A stretch of DNA of 64,000 bases from Clostridia bacterium (lineage in GTDB: Bacteria; Bacillota; Clostridia; Oscillospirales; CAG-272), in the NCBI GenBank assembly GCA_017547655.1, contig JAFYPF010000027.1, positions 25,176 through 89,175 of the forward strand, written 5' to 3'. The position numbers and the translations under genes were made by a program. Positions 34,505 to 43,800 of this stretch are shown piece by piece; the first letter of the stretch is position 1, and every line of letters starts with the position of its first letter. The notes under the pieces are model-generated. The model made no database searches, was not told the DNA's origin, and saw only the letters and a list, made by a program, of their open reading frames with translations.

Positions 34505-35329
34505 ATGCGTTACTTTAGATTGTTTTCGGTTATATTTCTTGTTTTTAGCCTTTTATTTTTTGTGTGGGCGAACTATCAATTTAATAAAAACAATAATACA
34601 GATTTTCCTGTGTTCTCGGCTACTGATGGTGTTTTGGAGCTTAGTATAAACGATCCGTACGAGGCGATTTTTGAGGGATTAAGCGCGACAGATGCTACTG
34701 ACGGTGACTTAACTAAAGATATTATGGTTGCATCGATCTCACATTTTTTCGATGATTATTCTGTCAACGTAAAATACGTTGTGTTTGATAGTCACAATAA
34801 CTCGTCTACGTTTACGAGGAAGGTTAAATACACAGACTATACGTCGCCTGTATTCACGTTGGATACACCGCCCGTTTATACTCTTGGCAGATCCTTTGAT
34901 TTGCTTAATCACATAAAGGTACAGGATTGCCTTGATGGTGATATTTCGGGAAGAATTCGTGTGGTTTCCAATATGGTTAATAATTATTCGACCGGGAATT
35001 ATCCTGTGTTGCTTGAGGTTACAAACTCATTTGGTGATGTTTCACAGATTACAATATGGGTGAGTTATTTGTCGAAAGAAAATTCTGTATCCGTTAAATT
35101 GCATCAATATATTGTATATGTAGAAAAGGGCGAGGAGTTTGATCCTTATAAGTGGATTTCCTCGGTTACTGATCGTTATGCTGTAGAGTTAGATGAATCT
35201 TTAGTTGAGATACAAGGAAATCTTGACGTGAATACCCTCGGCTCATATCAGTTGATTTACAGTTACAATGACGGTAAATTATCCGGACAGAGTCCGCTTA
35301 CTGTTGTTGTAACGGAAAGGGAGAGGTGA
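34505..35329 (+). CDS. Membrane-anchored protein with Ig-like (HYR/DUF5011-like) repeats
   Basis: One N-terminal hydrophobic anchor (about residues 5-25) is followed by repeated beta domains. ATDATDGDLTKDI near residue 60 and VQDCLDGDISGRIRV near residue 140 show the D-x-x-DGD pattern of HYR/DUF5011-type Ig-like domains; a third unit ends LGSYQLIYSYND. It lies between the phosphatase and the second BY-kinase, with ATG 34505 preceded by AAAGAGGAA. Extracytoplasmic and membrane-bound by prediction. It may interact with the Wzz periplasmic-like domains or the exported product; this is inference. Confidence 0.78.
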   Translation: MRYFRLFSVIFLVFSLLFFVWANYQFNKNNNTDFPVFSATDGVLELSINDPYEAIFEGLSATDATDGDLTKDIMVASISHFFDDYSVNVKYVVFDSHNNSSTFTRKVKYTDYTSPVFTLDTPPVYTLGRSFDLLNHIKVQDCLDGDISGRIRVVSNMVNNYSTGNYPVLLEVTNSFGDVSQITIWVSYLSKENSVSVKLHQYIVYVEKGEEFDPYKWISSVTDRYAVELDESLVEIQGNLDVNTLGSYQLIYSYNDGKLSGQSPLTVVVTERER

Positions 35330-35330
35330 T

Positions 35331-36686
35331 ATGGAAGAAAAAATAATTCGATTAGATGAGATTAATATTCATGCTTTGATATTGCTTATTTTAAAGAATA
35401 TATTAGTTGTTATAGCAATTTGTATAGGTGCAGTATTGTGCTATTCTTCGTTTTGCAAGGTTACGTATTCTCCTCGATATACATCTACAGCCACATTTAT
35501 GGTAAGCGCAAAGGACGGTACAAGTGCGTATAATTCGTTAACGACGACTCAAAGCATGGCGACGGTATTTGTTGAGGTGTTTCAAAGTAATGTTTTGCGT
35601 GAGAAAATAGTTGAAAATATGCCCGACAAAAAATTTGATGGCGTTGTAAATACAACGACTATACCGGAAACAAACCTTTTGATTGTTTCTGTTACATCGC
35701 CTCAACCTAACACTTCGTTTATTGCGCTGAACCTTTTGATTGATAATTACAGTTCTATTTCCGATTATATTTTTGCAAATGCACAGCTTGAGGTTATAAA
35801 GGATCCCGTAGTACCGATAGGACCGTCTAACCCTTTGGATATCTCATCAAAATATTTGATAGTAGTATTTATTTCAGGCATATTAGCTGTCGTTGGAATT
35901 GTTGTTATTTATTTATTCAAAGACACGCTGAAAACGCCAAAGTGCGCAAGACGTCGGATTGATGCAAAACTTTTGCGTACTGTTGATTTTGAAAGACAGA
36001 AAAAAACGTTGCGTTCATGGATTCGCAAGAAGAAATCAGCTTTGTTGATCAACGGTAATTTAATCAGCAAAAGTTTTATTGAGCAGAATATGAGTATATG
36101 TTCTGCAGTGGATTATCATGCAAGAAAACGTAATCAAAAAATTATTATGGTGACAAGTGTTGGAGAAAACGAGGGAAAATCAACTGTTGCATCCAATTTA
36201 GCATTGGCAATGGCGGGAAAAAACAAAAAGGTTGTTTTGCTTGATTGCGATTTCCGTAAACCGTCAATTCACAAGATTTTTGACATTAAAGAATCTATTG
36301 AGGGTTCAGATACTCTTACTGACTTTTTAATGAACGACAAAGAGGAATCATTCTCAAAATATATAACTGTTAAAAGACATGGTGTAACTCTTTGCACAAG
36401 TAAAAAGGCAACAAAAAGCATAAATAAACTTTTAAATAATGGTAAACTGCATAGATTGCTTAAGGCATTGTCAGAACATTATGATTATGTTATTGTTGAT
36501 ACTCCGCCTATGTTAGCTGCAGCAGATACAGAAACTATAGCTCCGATGGTTGATACAGTAATGTTGGTTGCGCGAGTTGATTATATGCCGACTTCCTCGG
36601 TTATCGAAGGCGTAGAAAGATTACGTAAGAGCGCTCCTGATTTTTGCGGTTATGTTTTAAATGACTATTTGACAAAATTGTGGTAA
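35331..36686 (+). CDS. Wzz/BY-kinase fusion with intact ATP site
   Basis: The N-terminal half is a Wzz/CpsC-type membrane domain with helices at about residues 18-38 and 175-200. The kinase half has Walker A SVGENEGKSTVASNLA (lysine near residue 282), Walker A' VVLLDCDFRKP and Walker B YVIVDTPP, all canonical for CpsD/CapB-type tyrosine kinases. Unlike usual members it ends at NDYLTKLW with no tyrosine cluster. The 451-residue protein thus complements the degenerate partner at 32273, which has the tyrosines but no intact ATP site. It is the last gene of the unit, with a terminator 12 bases after the stop. Confidence 0.9.
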   Translation: MEEKIIRLDEINIHALILLILKNILVVIAICIGAVLCYSSFCKVTYSPRYTSTATFMVSAKDGTSAYNSLTTTQSMATVFVEVFQSNVLREKIVENMPDKKFDGVVNTTTIPETNLLIVSVTSPQPNTSFIALNLLIDNYSSISDYIFANAQLEVIKDPVVPIGPSNPLDISSKYLIVVFISGILAVVGIVVIYLFKDTLKTPKCARRRIDAKLLRTVDFERQKKTLRSWIRKKKSALLINGNLISKSFIEQNMSICSAVDYHARKRNQKIIMVTSVGENEGKSTVASNLALAMAGKNKKVVLLDCDFRKPSIHKIFDIKESIEGSDTLTDFLMNDKEESFSKYITVKRHGVTLCTSKKATKSINKLLNNGKLHRLLKALSEHYDYVIVDTPPMLAAADTETIAPMVDTVMLVARVDYMPTSSVIEGVERLRKSAPDFCGYVLNDYLTKLW

Positions 36687-36697
36687 TTGTTAATGCT

Positions 36698-36737
36698 AAA
36701 AAACCTACGGTGTGTTGATTGCACCGTAGGTTTTTTA
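36698..36737. terminator. Bidirectional terminator at the end of the 21-36.7 kb operon
   Basis: AAACCTACGGTG (36701-36712) pairs with CACCGTAGGTTT (36722-36733), with A-run before and T-run after. It serves the + operon and the convergent ABC transporter. Confidence 0.9.
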
Positions 36738-36739
36738 TA

Positions 36740-38464
36740 TTATTTATTCTGATATTGCTCAAGACTGTCGTTGTAAATTTTGTAGATTCGATTACTGATA
36801 TTTAATACACTTGGACGGTGAGTGGTTATTATACATGTACGGTTGCTTTGGCTGTTAATGATATTTTGTAAGACCTTGTTTTCCGTTTCCATATCTAATG
36901 CGCTTGTTGTTTCGTCCATTAGAAGTATTGGGGATTTCGTGAGAAGAGCTCTTGCGATACAAAGACGTTGAATCTGTCCTTCGGAAAATCCTTTTCCTTG
37001 CTCTTTTATAAGAGTATCAATCTTTTGAGGGAGATTATTTACAAACTCGTCTGCACAAGCAATTTTTAATGATTCATAGATTTCATCGTCGGTTGCGTTG
37101 GGGTTGGTCATTGTTAGGTTTTCTTTTATGGTTCCGCTAAACACAGTATTATCCTGTGGAACGTATGCAAAAAGGGTTCTCGTGCAAGGAGAAATATCAA
37201 TTTTGTCACCGTCGGGCGAATACAGCATAAGCGAGCCGTTTTGTTGATGAACAATACCTAAAAGCAACCTGAGAAGTGTAGTTTTTCCTTCTCCGGACGG
37301 GCCGATGATTGCAACTATTTCTCCGCCTTTAGCCTCGAAGTTTACGTTTGACAAGACTGAAACGCCGTTTTCGTAACGGTACGAAAGGTTATCAGCTTTA
37401 ATGGATAAAGATGAATTTTTGTTTTTTTCAATAAAGTTCTTTGCTGCTTCCTCGTTGCATTTGTTTTCTAGCGGTAAATCCATAATAGCCATTATTCGTC
37501 CGGCTGATGTTGCGGCGTTGATAGCTACGGGAATAAGTCCCGTAAGCGCCGAGAAACCTGAAGAAAGAGCGGTGGAAAGATTAAGGAAGAGAGCCATTGT
37601 ACCATAGGTGATTGCTCCCGAACGGAGTCTGTATATGCTCCAAGCAAAGCACAGAACAGCAACTATAGTACCTATAAGTGAGGTCATTAGTCTTTTTTCT
37701 ATAGAGAATTTATTGTATCTTAAGGTTGTTTCTTTATATTCGTTTTGCAGAGCTTTATGACGTTCGCTGTATGCATCTGTGCGATTAAAGGATTTTATGA
37801 GTTGTATGTTTTGGAATGTTTCTTCATTGAATACCATCATTTTACTGCTGATCTGGCGCATGGTTTGGTTGTGTTCGCGCATCATTTTTATAAAATATCG
37901 GCTCATAAGAACGGTTGCGGGTGCGCTGATGAGCGCTAAAAGCGCAAGCGTAGGATCATAGTAAAGAATTAAACAAAGAGTACCGCCGAATTGCAGTAGT
38001 CGGGTGAATAACTCGGGGAACCAACCGATTACACTTGAAGAGATAGTTGATACGTCACCCGTAATACGGGTTAAAAGGTCACCCGAATGATATGAAGAAA
38101 GTGCTTCCCAATCTGTTGCAAGAAGCTTATCATATACTTTGGCGGTTATTTCCTGGTTGACCTTTATGCTTACCTTTGCATTTATCCTTGAGGAAATCGC
38201 TTGCATAAGTATCTGTAAAAGCTGCATCAGCACGAAAAAAATTAAAGCTACAAGTATACTATCTGTATGCGAACCTGTAACGTTGTCGATGATTTTTTTG
38301 CTGATTATACTTGCAATTAAGCTGTAGGCAGTGCTTAATATACCGATAATCAGATATAAAAATATATCTTTCTTATAACTCTTACTATATTGACTTAACC
38401 AGATATATTCATTTTTCATTTCTTTTACGGATTTTGATTTGATTAAATTAAACTTTATTTTCAT
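36740..38464 (-). CDS. ABC transporter, fused permease and ATPase (exporter type)
   Basis: The 574-residue half-transporter has an N-terminal six-helix ABC exporter domain (about residues 30-320) and a C-terminal ATPase with Walker A GPSGEGKTTLL, signature FSEGQIQRLCIARALL and Walker B ILLMDETTSALD. It has no N-terminal C39 peptidase. Homodimeric exporters of this type move peptides, lipids or drugs. It is convergent with the accessory operon, separated by the shared terminator, and not co-transcribed with it, so a link to peptide export is only possible. AAAGGA precedes ATG 38464. Confidence 0.9.
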   Translation of the reverse strand: MKIKFNLIKSKSVKEMKNEYIWLSQYSKSYKKDIFLYLIIGILSTAYSLIASIISKKIIDNVTGSHTDSILVALIFFVLMQLLQILMQAISSRINAKVSIKVNQEITAKVYDKLLATDWEALSSYHSGDLLTRITGDVSTISSSVIGWFPELFTRLLQFGGTLCLILYYDPTLALLALISAPATVLMSRYFIKMMREHNQTMRQISSKMMVFNEETFQNIQLIKSFNRTDAYSERHKALQNEYKETTLRYNKFSIEKRLMTSLIGTIVAVLCFAWSIYRLRSGAITYGTMALFLNLSTALSSGFSALTGLIPVAINAATSAGRIMAIMDLPLENKCNEEAAKNFIEKNKNSSLSIKADNLSYRYENGVSVLSNVNFEAKGGEIVAIIGPSGEGKTTLLRLLLGIVHQQNGSLMLYSPDGDKIDISPCTRTLFAYVPQDNTVFSGTIKENLTMTNPNATDDEIYESLKIACADEFVNNLPQKIDTLIKEQGKGFSEGQIQRLCIARALLTKSPILLMDETTSALDMETENKVLQNIINSQSNRTCIITTHRPSVLNISNRIYKIYNDSLEQYQNK

Positions 38465-38655
38465 TCCTTTTCCTCTATAACAATTAAATCAATCAATTTA
38501 ATTATAATGCTTAAATCTATAAAAGTAAAGGAAAATTAAAAAAATAATACATATATAATTAAATGAATAGGATAATCATAATTTTGTAGAAGACCGTTTA
38601 AATTTTCAAAAAATTGGCAGTTATAATGGTTGAATGATTGTTTATAATAATACCA

Positions 38656-38670
38656 GAGTCAAACAGACTC
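38656..38670 (+). other. 5' leader hairpin of the spore protein gene
   Basis: GAGTC and GACTC flank AAACA about 50 bases before the SASP start, within the 255-base spacer 38465-38719. A sporulation sigma-factor promoter is expected here, but no convincing sigma-G hexamer pair could be picked by eye. Confidence 0.35.
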
Positions 38671-38719
38671 AATTGATATAGATTTTTGATTAACATCAAA
38701 AAACAAGGAGAAAACAAAA

Positions 38720-38920
38720 ATGGCATCTAACAAGACACTCGTTCCCGAAGCAAAGGAAGCTCTTAACCGTTTTAAGATGGAAGCTGCAAACGAAGTTGGC
38801 GTAAACCTCAAGCAGGGTTACAACGGCGACCTCACATCTAAGCAGGCAGGTTCCGTTGGTGGTCAGATGGTTAAGAAGATGATCGAAAAGTATGAGAACG
38901 ATATGAAGGGTTCTAACTGA
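38720..38920 (+). CDS. Alpha/beta-type small acid-soluble spore protein
   Basis: SASPs coat and protect DNA in the dormant spore. The 66-residue protein has the family features: NKTLVPEAKEALNRFKMEAANEVGV, where the germination-protease site is expected in the EA-x-E region, and GYNGDLTSKQAGSVGGQMVKKM. Codon choice is strongly biased (AAC, TCT, CGT), as in highly expressed genes. A perfect AAGGAG site precedes the ATG and a terminator follows, so it is monocistronic. This gene is the best single evidence that the organism forms spores. Confidence 0.94.
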   Translation: MASNKTLVPEAKEALNRFKMEAANEVGVNLKQGYNGDLTSKQAGSVGGQMVKKMIEKYENDMKGSN

Positions 38921-38955
38921 CTGTAAATAAACAGTTATAAAGAACGAAAAAATAG

Positions 38956-39001
38956 TGTCCTTACCGAATTCGAAAAAAGCTCGGTAAGGGCATTATTATT
39001 T
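38956..39001 (+). terminator. Intrinsic terminator of the SASP gene
   Basis: TGTCCTTACCGA (38956-38967) pairs with TCGGTAAGGGCA (38981-38992), one G-U pair, followed by TTATTATTTTG. Confidence 0.8.
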
Positions 39002-39023
39002 TGTCGACAAGACAGCAAAATAG

Positions 39024-39052
39024 TTGACTTATTTTTGATAAAATGTTAAAAT
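39024..39052 (+). promoter_or_regulatory. Promoter of the rqcH-addBA run
   Basis: TTGACT at 39024-39029 and TAAAAT at 39047-39052 with a 17-base spacer, 33 bases ahead of the rqcH start. Confidence 0.65.
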
Positions 39053-39085
39053 AATAATGTATATTGTTTTTAGGAGATATTTATA

Positions 39086-40834
39086 ATGGCGTTTGATGCA
39101 GGTATGGTTGCCGCATTGGCAAATGAGCTTAATATAAGACTATCTGGGGCAAGAATTGACAAGATTCAACAACCCGAAAAAGAGGAAATTGTTTTGACTT
39201 TACGAGCAGACAGAGAGAATTTAAGACTGTCTGTATCTTCGGGTGCAAACAATCCAAGAATAAATTTAACTGAAATAGTTAAAGAAAATCCTGCGTCAGC
39301 TCCCATGTTTTGTATGTTACTGCGTAAGCATTTGATGGGCGGAAGGATTATTTCTGTTGAACAGTACGGATTTGAGAGACTTATGCAAATCAAGATGGAA
39401 TGCAGAGATGAAATGGGGTTCCTTTGTACTCGCTATCTTGTTGTTGAAATAATGGGCAAGTACAGTAATATTATTTTTTGTGATGAAAATATGAAAATAA
39501 TAAGCGCGATTAAACCGGTTGATTTTACAACGAGCAGCAAAAGACAGGTTTTGCCCGGAATGACATACGAATATCCTCCCGCGCAAGATAAGATATCGCC
39601 CCTCGGTTTATCAAAAGAGCTATTTTTTGCTTTGTTTGAAAAGGCATCACCCGAGAAACTCATTTCGCGCTTTATAACTGATTCATTTATGGGAATTTCA
39701 CTTCTTGTTTCTTCCGAGATAGCTTACCAAACGACGGGAAATATTGATTCAACTTTAGCCGAATGTTTGTTTGAAGACTTATGGGCGAACTTTAATGAGC
39801 TTATTTCGATAATAAAAGAAAAGAAATTTGTTCCTTATATTTTTAGAGTAAATGAAAAACCGATTGAGTTTTGTTTTATGAACGTTAAACAGTTTGGCGG
39901 AATGTATTCAAAGAACGAATGTGAGTCATTCAGCAAACTTATTGACGAATATTATGTAAAGAAAGAGCAAATAAACCATATAAAACAAATTTCAGCAGAC
40001 TTGCTTAAATATTTAACGACAAACGAAAATCGTATAGTTAAAAAAATATCAATACACAAAGAAGAAATAAGAAGAGCGAACGAGGGACTTAAGCTTAAAA
40101 ATTTCGGAGACATAATTACCGCAAATATTTATTTGTTGAAGAGAGGCGATACAAAGGTAAGGTTGTGGGATTATTCTTTGGAAATACCCGAAGAAAAAGA
40201 TGTAGTACTCGATTCGAAACTATCCCCGTCGCAAAACGCTCAAAGATATTATAAGAGATATAACAAGTCAAAAAAGGCAATTGAGTATTTAACAGAACAA
40301 TTAAAAAATGACGAAATTGAGCTTTCGTATATAAGGTCGGTTATTGACTCGCTTTCAAGGTTGGAGGGCGAAAATGACCTTGAAGAGATTAGAAGGGAAC
40401 TTAAGGCGTCGGGATATGGTGTTAAGTCAAAAAACCAACAAAAGAATGCACCTAAAACATATCCTTTTGAATTCAAGACAGAAAACGGATATACCGTACT
40501 TTGCGGGAAGAATAATATTCAAAACGATATGCTTACTTTCAAGACAGCAGCGAAGTTAGATTATTGGTTTCACGTAAAGAATATACCCGGTTCTCATTGT
40601 ATTATGATATGTAACGGAGAAGAGCCGCCCGAGGTTGATTTTACCCAAGCTGCAATTATAGCGGCAACTCATTCCAAGGTTTTCGAGGGAGAAAATGTTG
40701 CTGTTGATTATACTTTTGTAAAAAACATAAAGAAGATAAATTCGTCAAAACTCGGTTTGGTTTCCTATTCGACGAACTGGACGGCATACGTTACCCCAGA
40801 TGAAAAATTATGTGAAAAACTCCGTGTGAGGTAA
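39086..40834 (+). CDS. rqcH: Rqc2/NEMF homologue RqcH (NFACT protein, FbpA family)
   Basis: RqcH binds stalled 50S-peptidyl-tRNA complexes and adds C-terminal alanine tails in ribosome quality control; older annotation calls the family fibronectin-binding protein. The N-terminal NFACT-N domain begins MAFDAGMVAALANELN and includes RIDKIQQP and the FCMLLRKHL block. A central coiled-coil region follows (about residues 290-450). The C-terminal NFACT-R domain has DYWFHVKNIPGSHCI and the VDYTFVKNIKK block near the end. The 582-residue length is typical. It is followed six bases later by addB. Confidence 0.94.
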   Translation: MAFDAGMVAALANELNIRLSGARIDKIQQPEKEEIVLTLRADRENLRLSVSSGANNPRINLTEIVKENPASAPMFCMLLRKHLMGGRIISVEQYGFERLMQIKMECRDEMGFLCTRYLVVEIMGKYSNIIFCDENMKIISAIKPVDFTTSSKRQVLPGMTYEYPPAQDKISPLGLSKELFFALFEKASPEKLISRFITDSFMGISLLVSSEIAYQTTGNIDSTLAECLFEDLWANFNELISIIKEKKFVPYIFRVNEKPIEFCFMNVKQFGGMYSKNECESFSKLIDEYYVKKEQINHIKQISADLLKYLTTNENRIVKKISIHKEEIRRANEGLKLKNFGDIITANIYLLKRGDTKVRLWDYSLEIPEEKDVVLDSKLSPSQNAQRYYKRYNKSKKAIEYLTEQLKNDEIELSYIRSVIDSLSRLEGENDLEEIRRELKASGYGVKSKNQQKNAPKTYPFEFKTENGYTVLCGKNNIQNDMLTFKTAAKLDYWFHVKNIPGSHCIMICNGEEPPEVDFTQAAIIAATHSKVFEGENVAVDYTFVKNIKKINSSKLGLVSYSTNWTAYVTPDEKLCEKLRVR

Positions 40835-40840
40835 ATTACT

Positions 40841-43800
40841 ATGTTAAAACTTGTGTACGGTCCCGCTGCGTGCGGAAAAAGCACTTATGTTTACAATAGA
40901 ATACTCAAAGACTTAAAGCAAGGCAAGAAAGCGCTTCTTATCGTTCCCGAGCAGAATGTTTTGTTGGCTGAAAGATGTATAACCGATATGTCAAACGATG
41001 TATCGACAATTGATCTTGAGGTTTTGAGTTACAGACGACTTGCCAATCAGGTTTTCAGAACCTTTGGGGGTTTATCGTTTAATGATTTAAATGAGGGAGC
41101 GAGGTTGCTTGTAATGTGGCGTGCTCTTCGGGAAGCATCTGCCTTTCTGAAGGTATATAATAATTTTGATGATAGAAACACGTCACTTACCGAGCTTATG
41201 CTTTCTACAGTAGATGAACTGAAACAGTTTGCGATTACTCCCCTAATGCTTGAAAAGGCGGCTGAAAAGCTTGGCGAGAAGTATAAGTCCTTGAGTGACA
41301 AGCTGCATGATATAAGCTTTATATACTCTACGTATCAGGTCCTTCTTTCAAAGGAATACAATGATCCGTCTGACGAGCTGACTCGACTTGCCGATAGGTT
41401 GGATAATAATAATTTTTTTAAAGATTACAACGTGTATATTGACGCATTCGACAGCTTCACCCCACAGCAGTATAAGATTATAGATCATATCATAGAACAA
41501 GCTGATGGTATTTGTATTTCGCTTTGCTATGATATAAAGGATAAATCGGGAGTGTTTTCTACTACCGAGATTACATATAAAAAATTAAAAAAGATTGCCG
41601 ACAGATTCAACAAAGGTGTTAATGAGGTATATCTTGAAAACAGCCTCGGTTTTGAAAATAAGGCAATAGAATACGTATCAAAAAATCTTTGGTGCCACAG
41701 CGTTCAAGGCGAAGATTTTACGGGTGATGACACTGGCGTTGATACGATAGCATGTCACGATAAATTTGAAGAGTGCGAAGCTGTTGTTTGCGATATAATT
41801 AAAAAAGTACGCGACGGTGTCAGATATAAGGATATTCTTGTTATAGCAAGGGATATTAGTTCGTACGAGGGAATTATTGACTGTGAGCTTGAAAATAACG
41901 GGATTCCTTTCTTTATGTCACGCAGAACTGATATTACAACTAAACCCTTGTTTAAGCTCATTCTTGCGGCGCTTGCGATAAAAAATAAGGGGTGGCGTTT
42001 TAACGACGTTATTTCTTACGTTAAGACGGGCCTTGTGGGCATAACCTTTGATGAATGTGATATACTTGAAAATTATGCATCGGCTTGGAATATAAACGGC
42101 AGACGGTGGTACGACGGCATTGATTGGAATATGAACCCTGACGGTTTTGTTGAAAAGATTACTGACGATGGAGCCGAGTTGTTAAACAAAGCGAATGAAA
42201 TAAGAAAGAAAATTGTTCCGCCTCTTGTAAAATTCTTTGATTCTATAGGCGGTACGACTGTTTCTGATGTTACGGTTGCTTTATACGATTTTCTTTGTGA
42301 ACTTAATATAAAAGAACGGATTGAAAATAAGGCTGCCGAATGTCGCAGGAACTGTAATTTTTCTGAAGAAAAAGAACTTGTACAGCTATGGAATTTGCTT
42401 ATAAGTGCCCTTGATGATATCGTAGAGTTTGCGGGAGAAATGAAAATTGACGGATTAAGCTATGCGACGATATTAAATCTTGTTTTGAGCAAGATAGGTA
42501 TTGGAACCATTCCCGCAAGGGTAGATCAAGTGATGCTCGGAAGTGCTTCTATGATTCGTACGGGAAGTGTAAAGCACGTATATTTGATAGGTGTAAACGA
42601 GGGAGTATTTCCGAAGACGGCAGAAGAGAACTGTATATTTAACGATAATGATAAGTTTATTTTGAAATCGGTGGACGTTGAGTTGAGTCCCGGAACAAAC
42701 AGGCTTGCGTCGGATGAGTTGTATTGGTTCTATAAGTCTATATCGACAGCGAGGGAGTCATTGACTCTTACATACTGTGTATCTGATTTGAAAGGCGCAT
42801 CGGGAAATATTTCCGTTGCCGGTTCAAGAGTTAATTTTCTTTTGAATAATAAGCCTTTTATAAACTATGCAGAAGTACCTGCTGAAAACAAGATTGAGGG
42901 CAAGAATACTGCATTAAAAATTCTTGCCTTAAATAGAGATAACGAAATAGGTATTGCATTGCAGAGATATTTTGAAAAGAATAATATTTACGGTGGTTTG
43001 GCTGAATTTTTAGATACATCGCTTGATGCGGGTGTATCGGATATAGATGACAAACTTGCAAAAGAAATATATAAGGGGAATATGTCTACAAGCCAATCGA
43101 AGATTGACAGCTATGTAAAGTGTTCGTTTGAATATCATTGTAAATATATATTGAAACTCCAAGAGAAGAAGACTGCAGTTTTCAGAAATAATGATATTGG
43201 TAATTTTGTTCACATAGTTTTGGAAAGGTTTATGTCAAGGATTGCTACTGACAACGGTATTGATACGGATATTGACAACAAAACCGTTGTTAATCTTATT
43301 GATGAAATAATCGATGACTATGTAAAGAGCGCATGTCAGGGAATGTCTGAAAACAGTCCGAGGTTTATGCAGCTTATAAAAAGACTTAAGAGAACAACGA
43401 TTTTGCTTGTTCGTAATATTTTGGCAGAATTTCGTCAAAGTGAATTTGTTCCGAGTTTTTTTGAGCTTCCTATATCTTATGAAAATGAAAATGGTGTTGA
43501 GCCGTATGAAATAATGCTTCAAGACGGCACGAAACTCTTTATGCGAGGAATGGTGGACAGAGTTGATACCTTTAAAAAGGGTAAAGACGTATATATAAGG
43601 ATTGTTGACTATAAAACGGGCGTCAAAACGTTTTCTCCCGATGATATAGAAAAAGGCTTAAATTTGCAGATGCTTTTATATCTTTTTGCTATATGGAATA
43701 CGAAGAGGAACGGATTTAAAGACAGAATAAAGTGTGATGGGGAAATTTTACCCGCAGGAATACTTTATTTTGCCGCCAAGGCTCCTGATTTTGCAATAGA

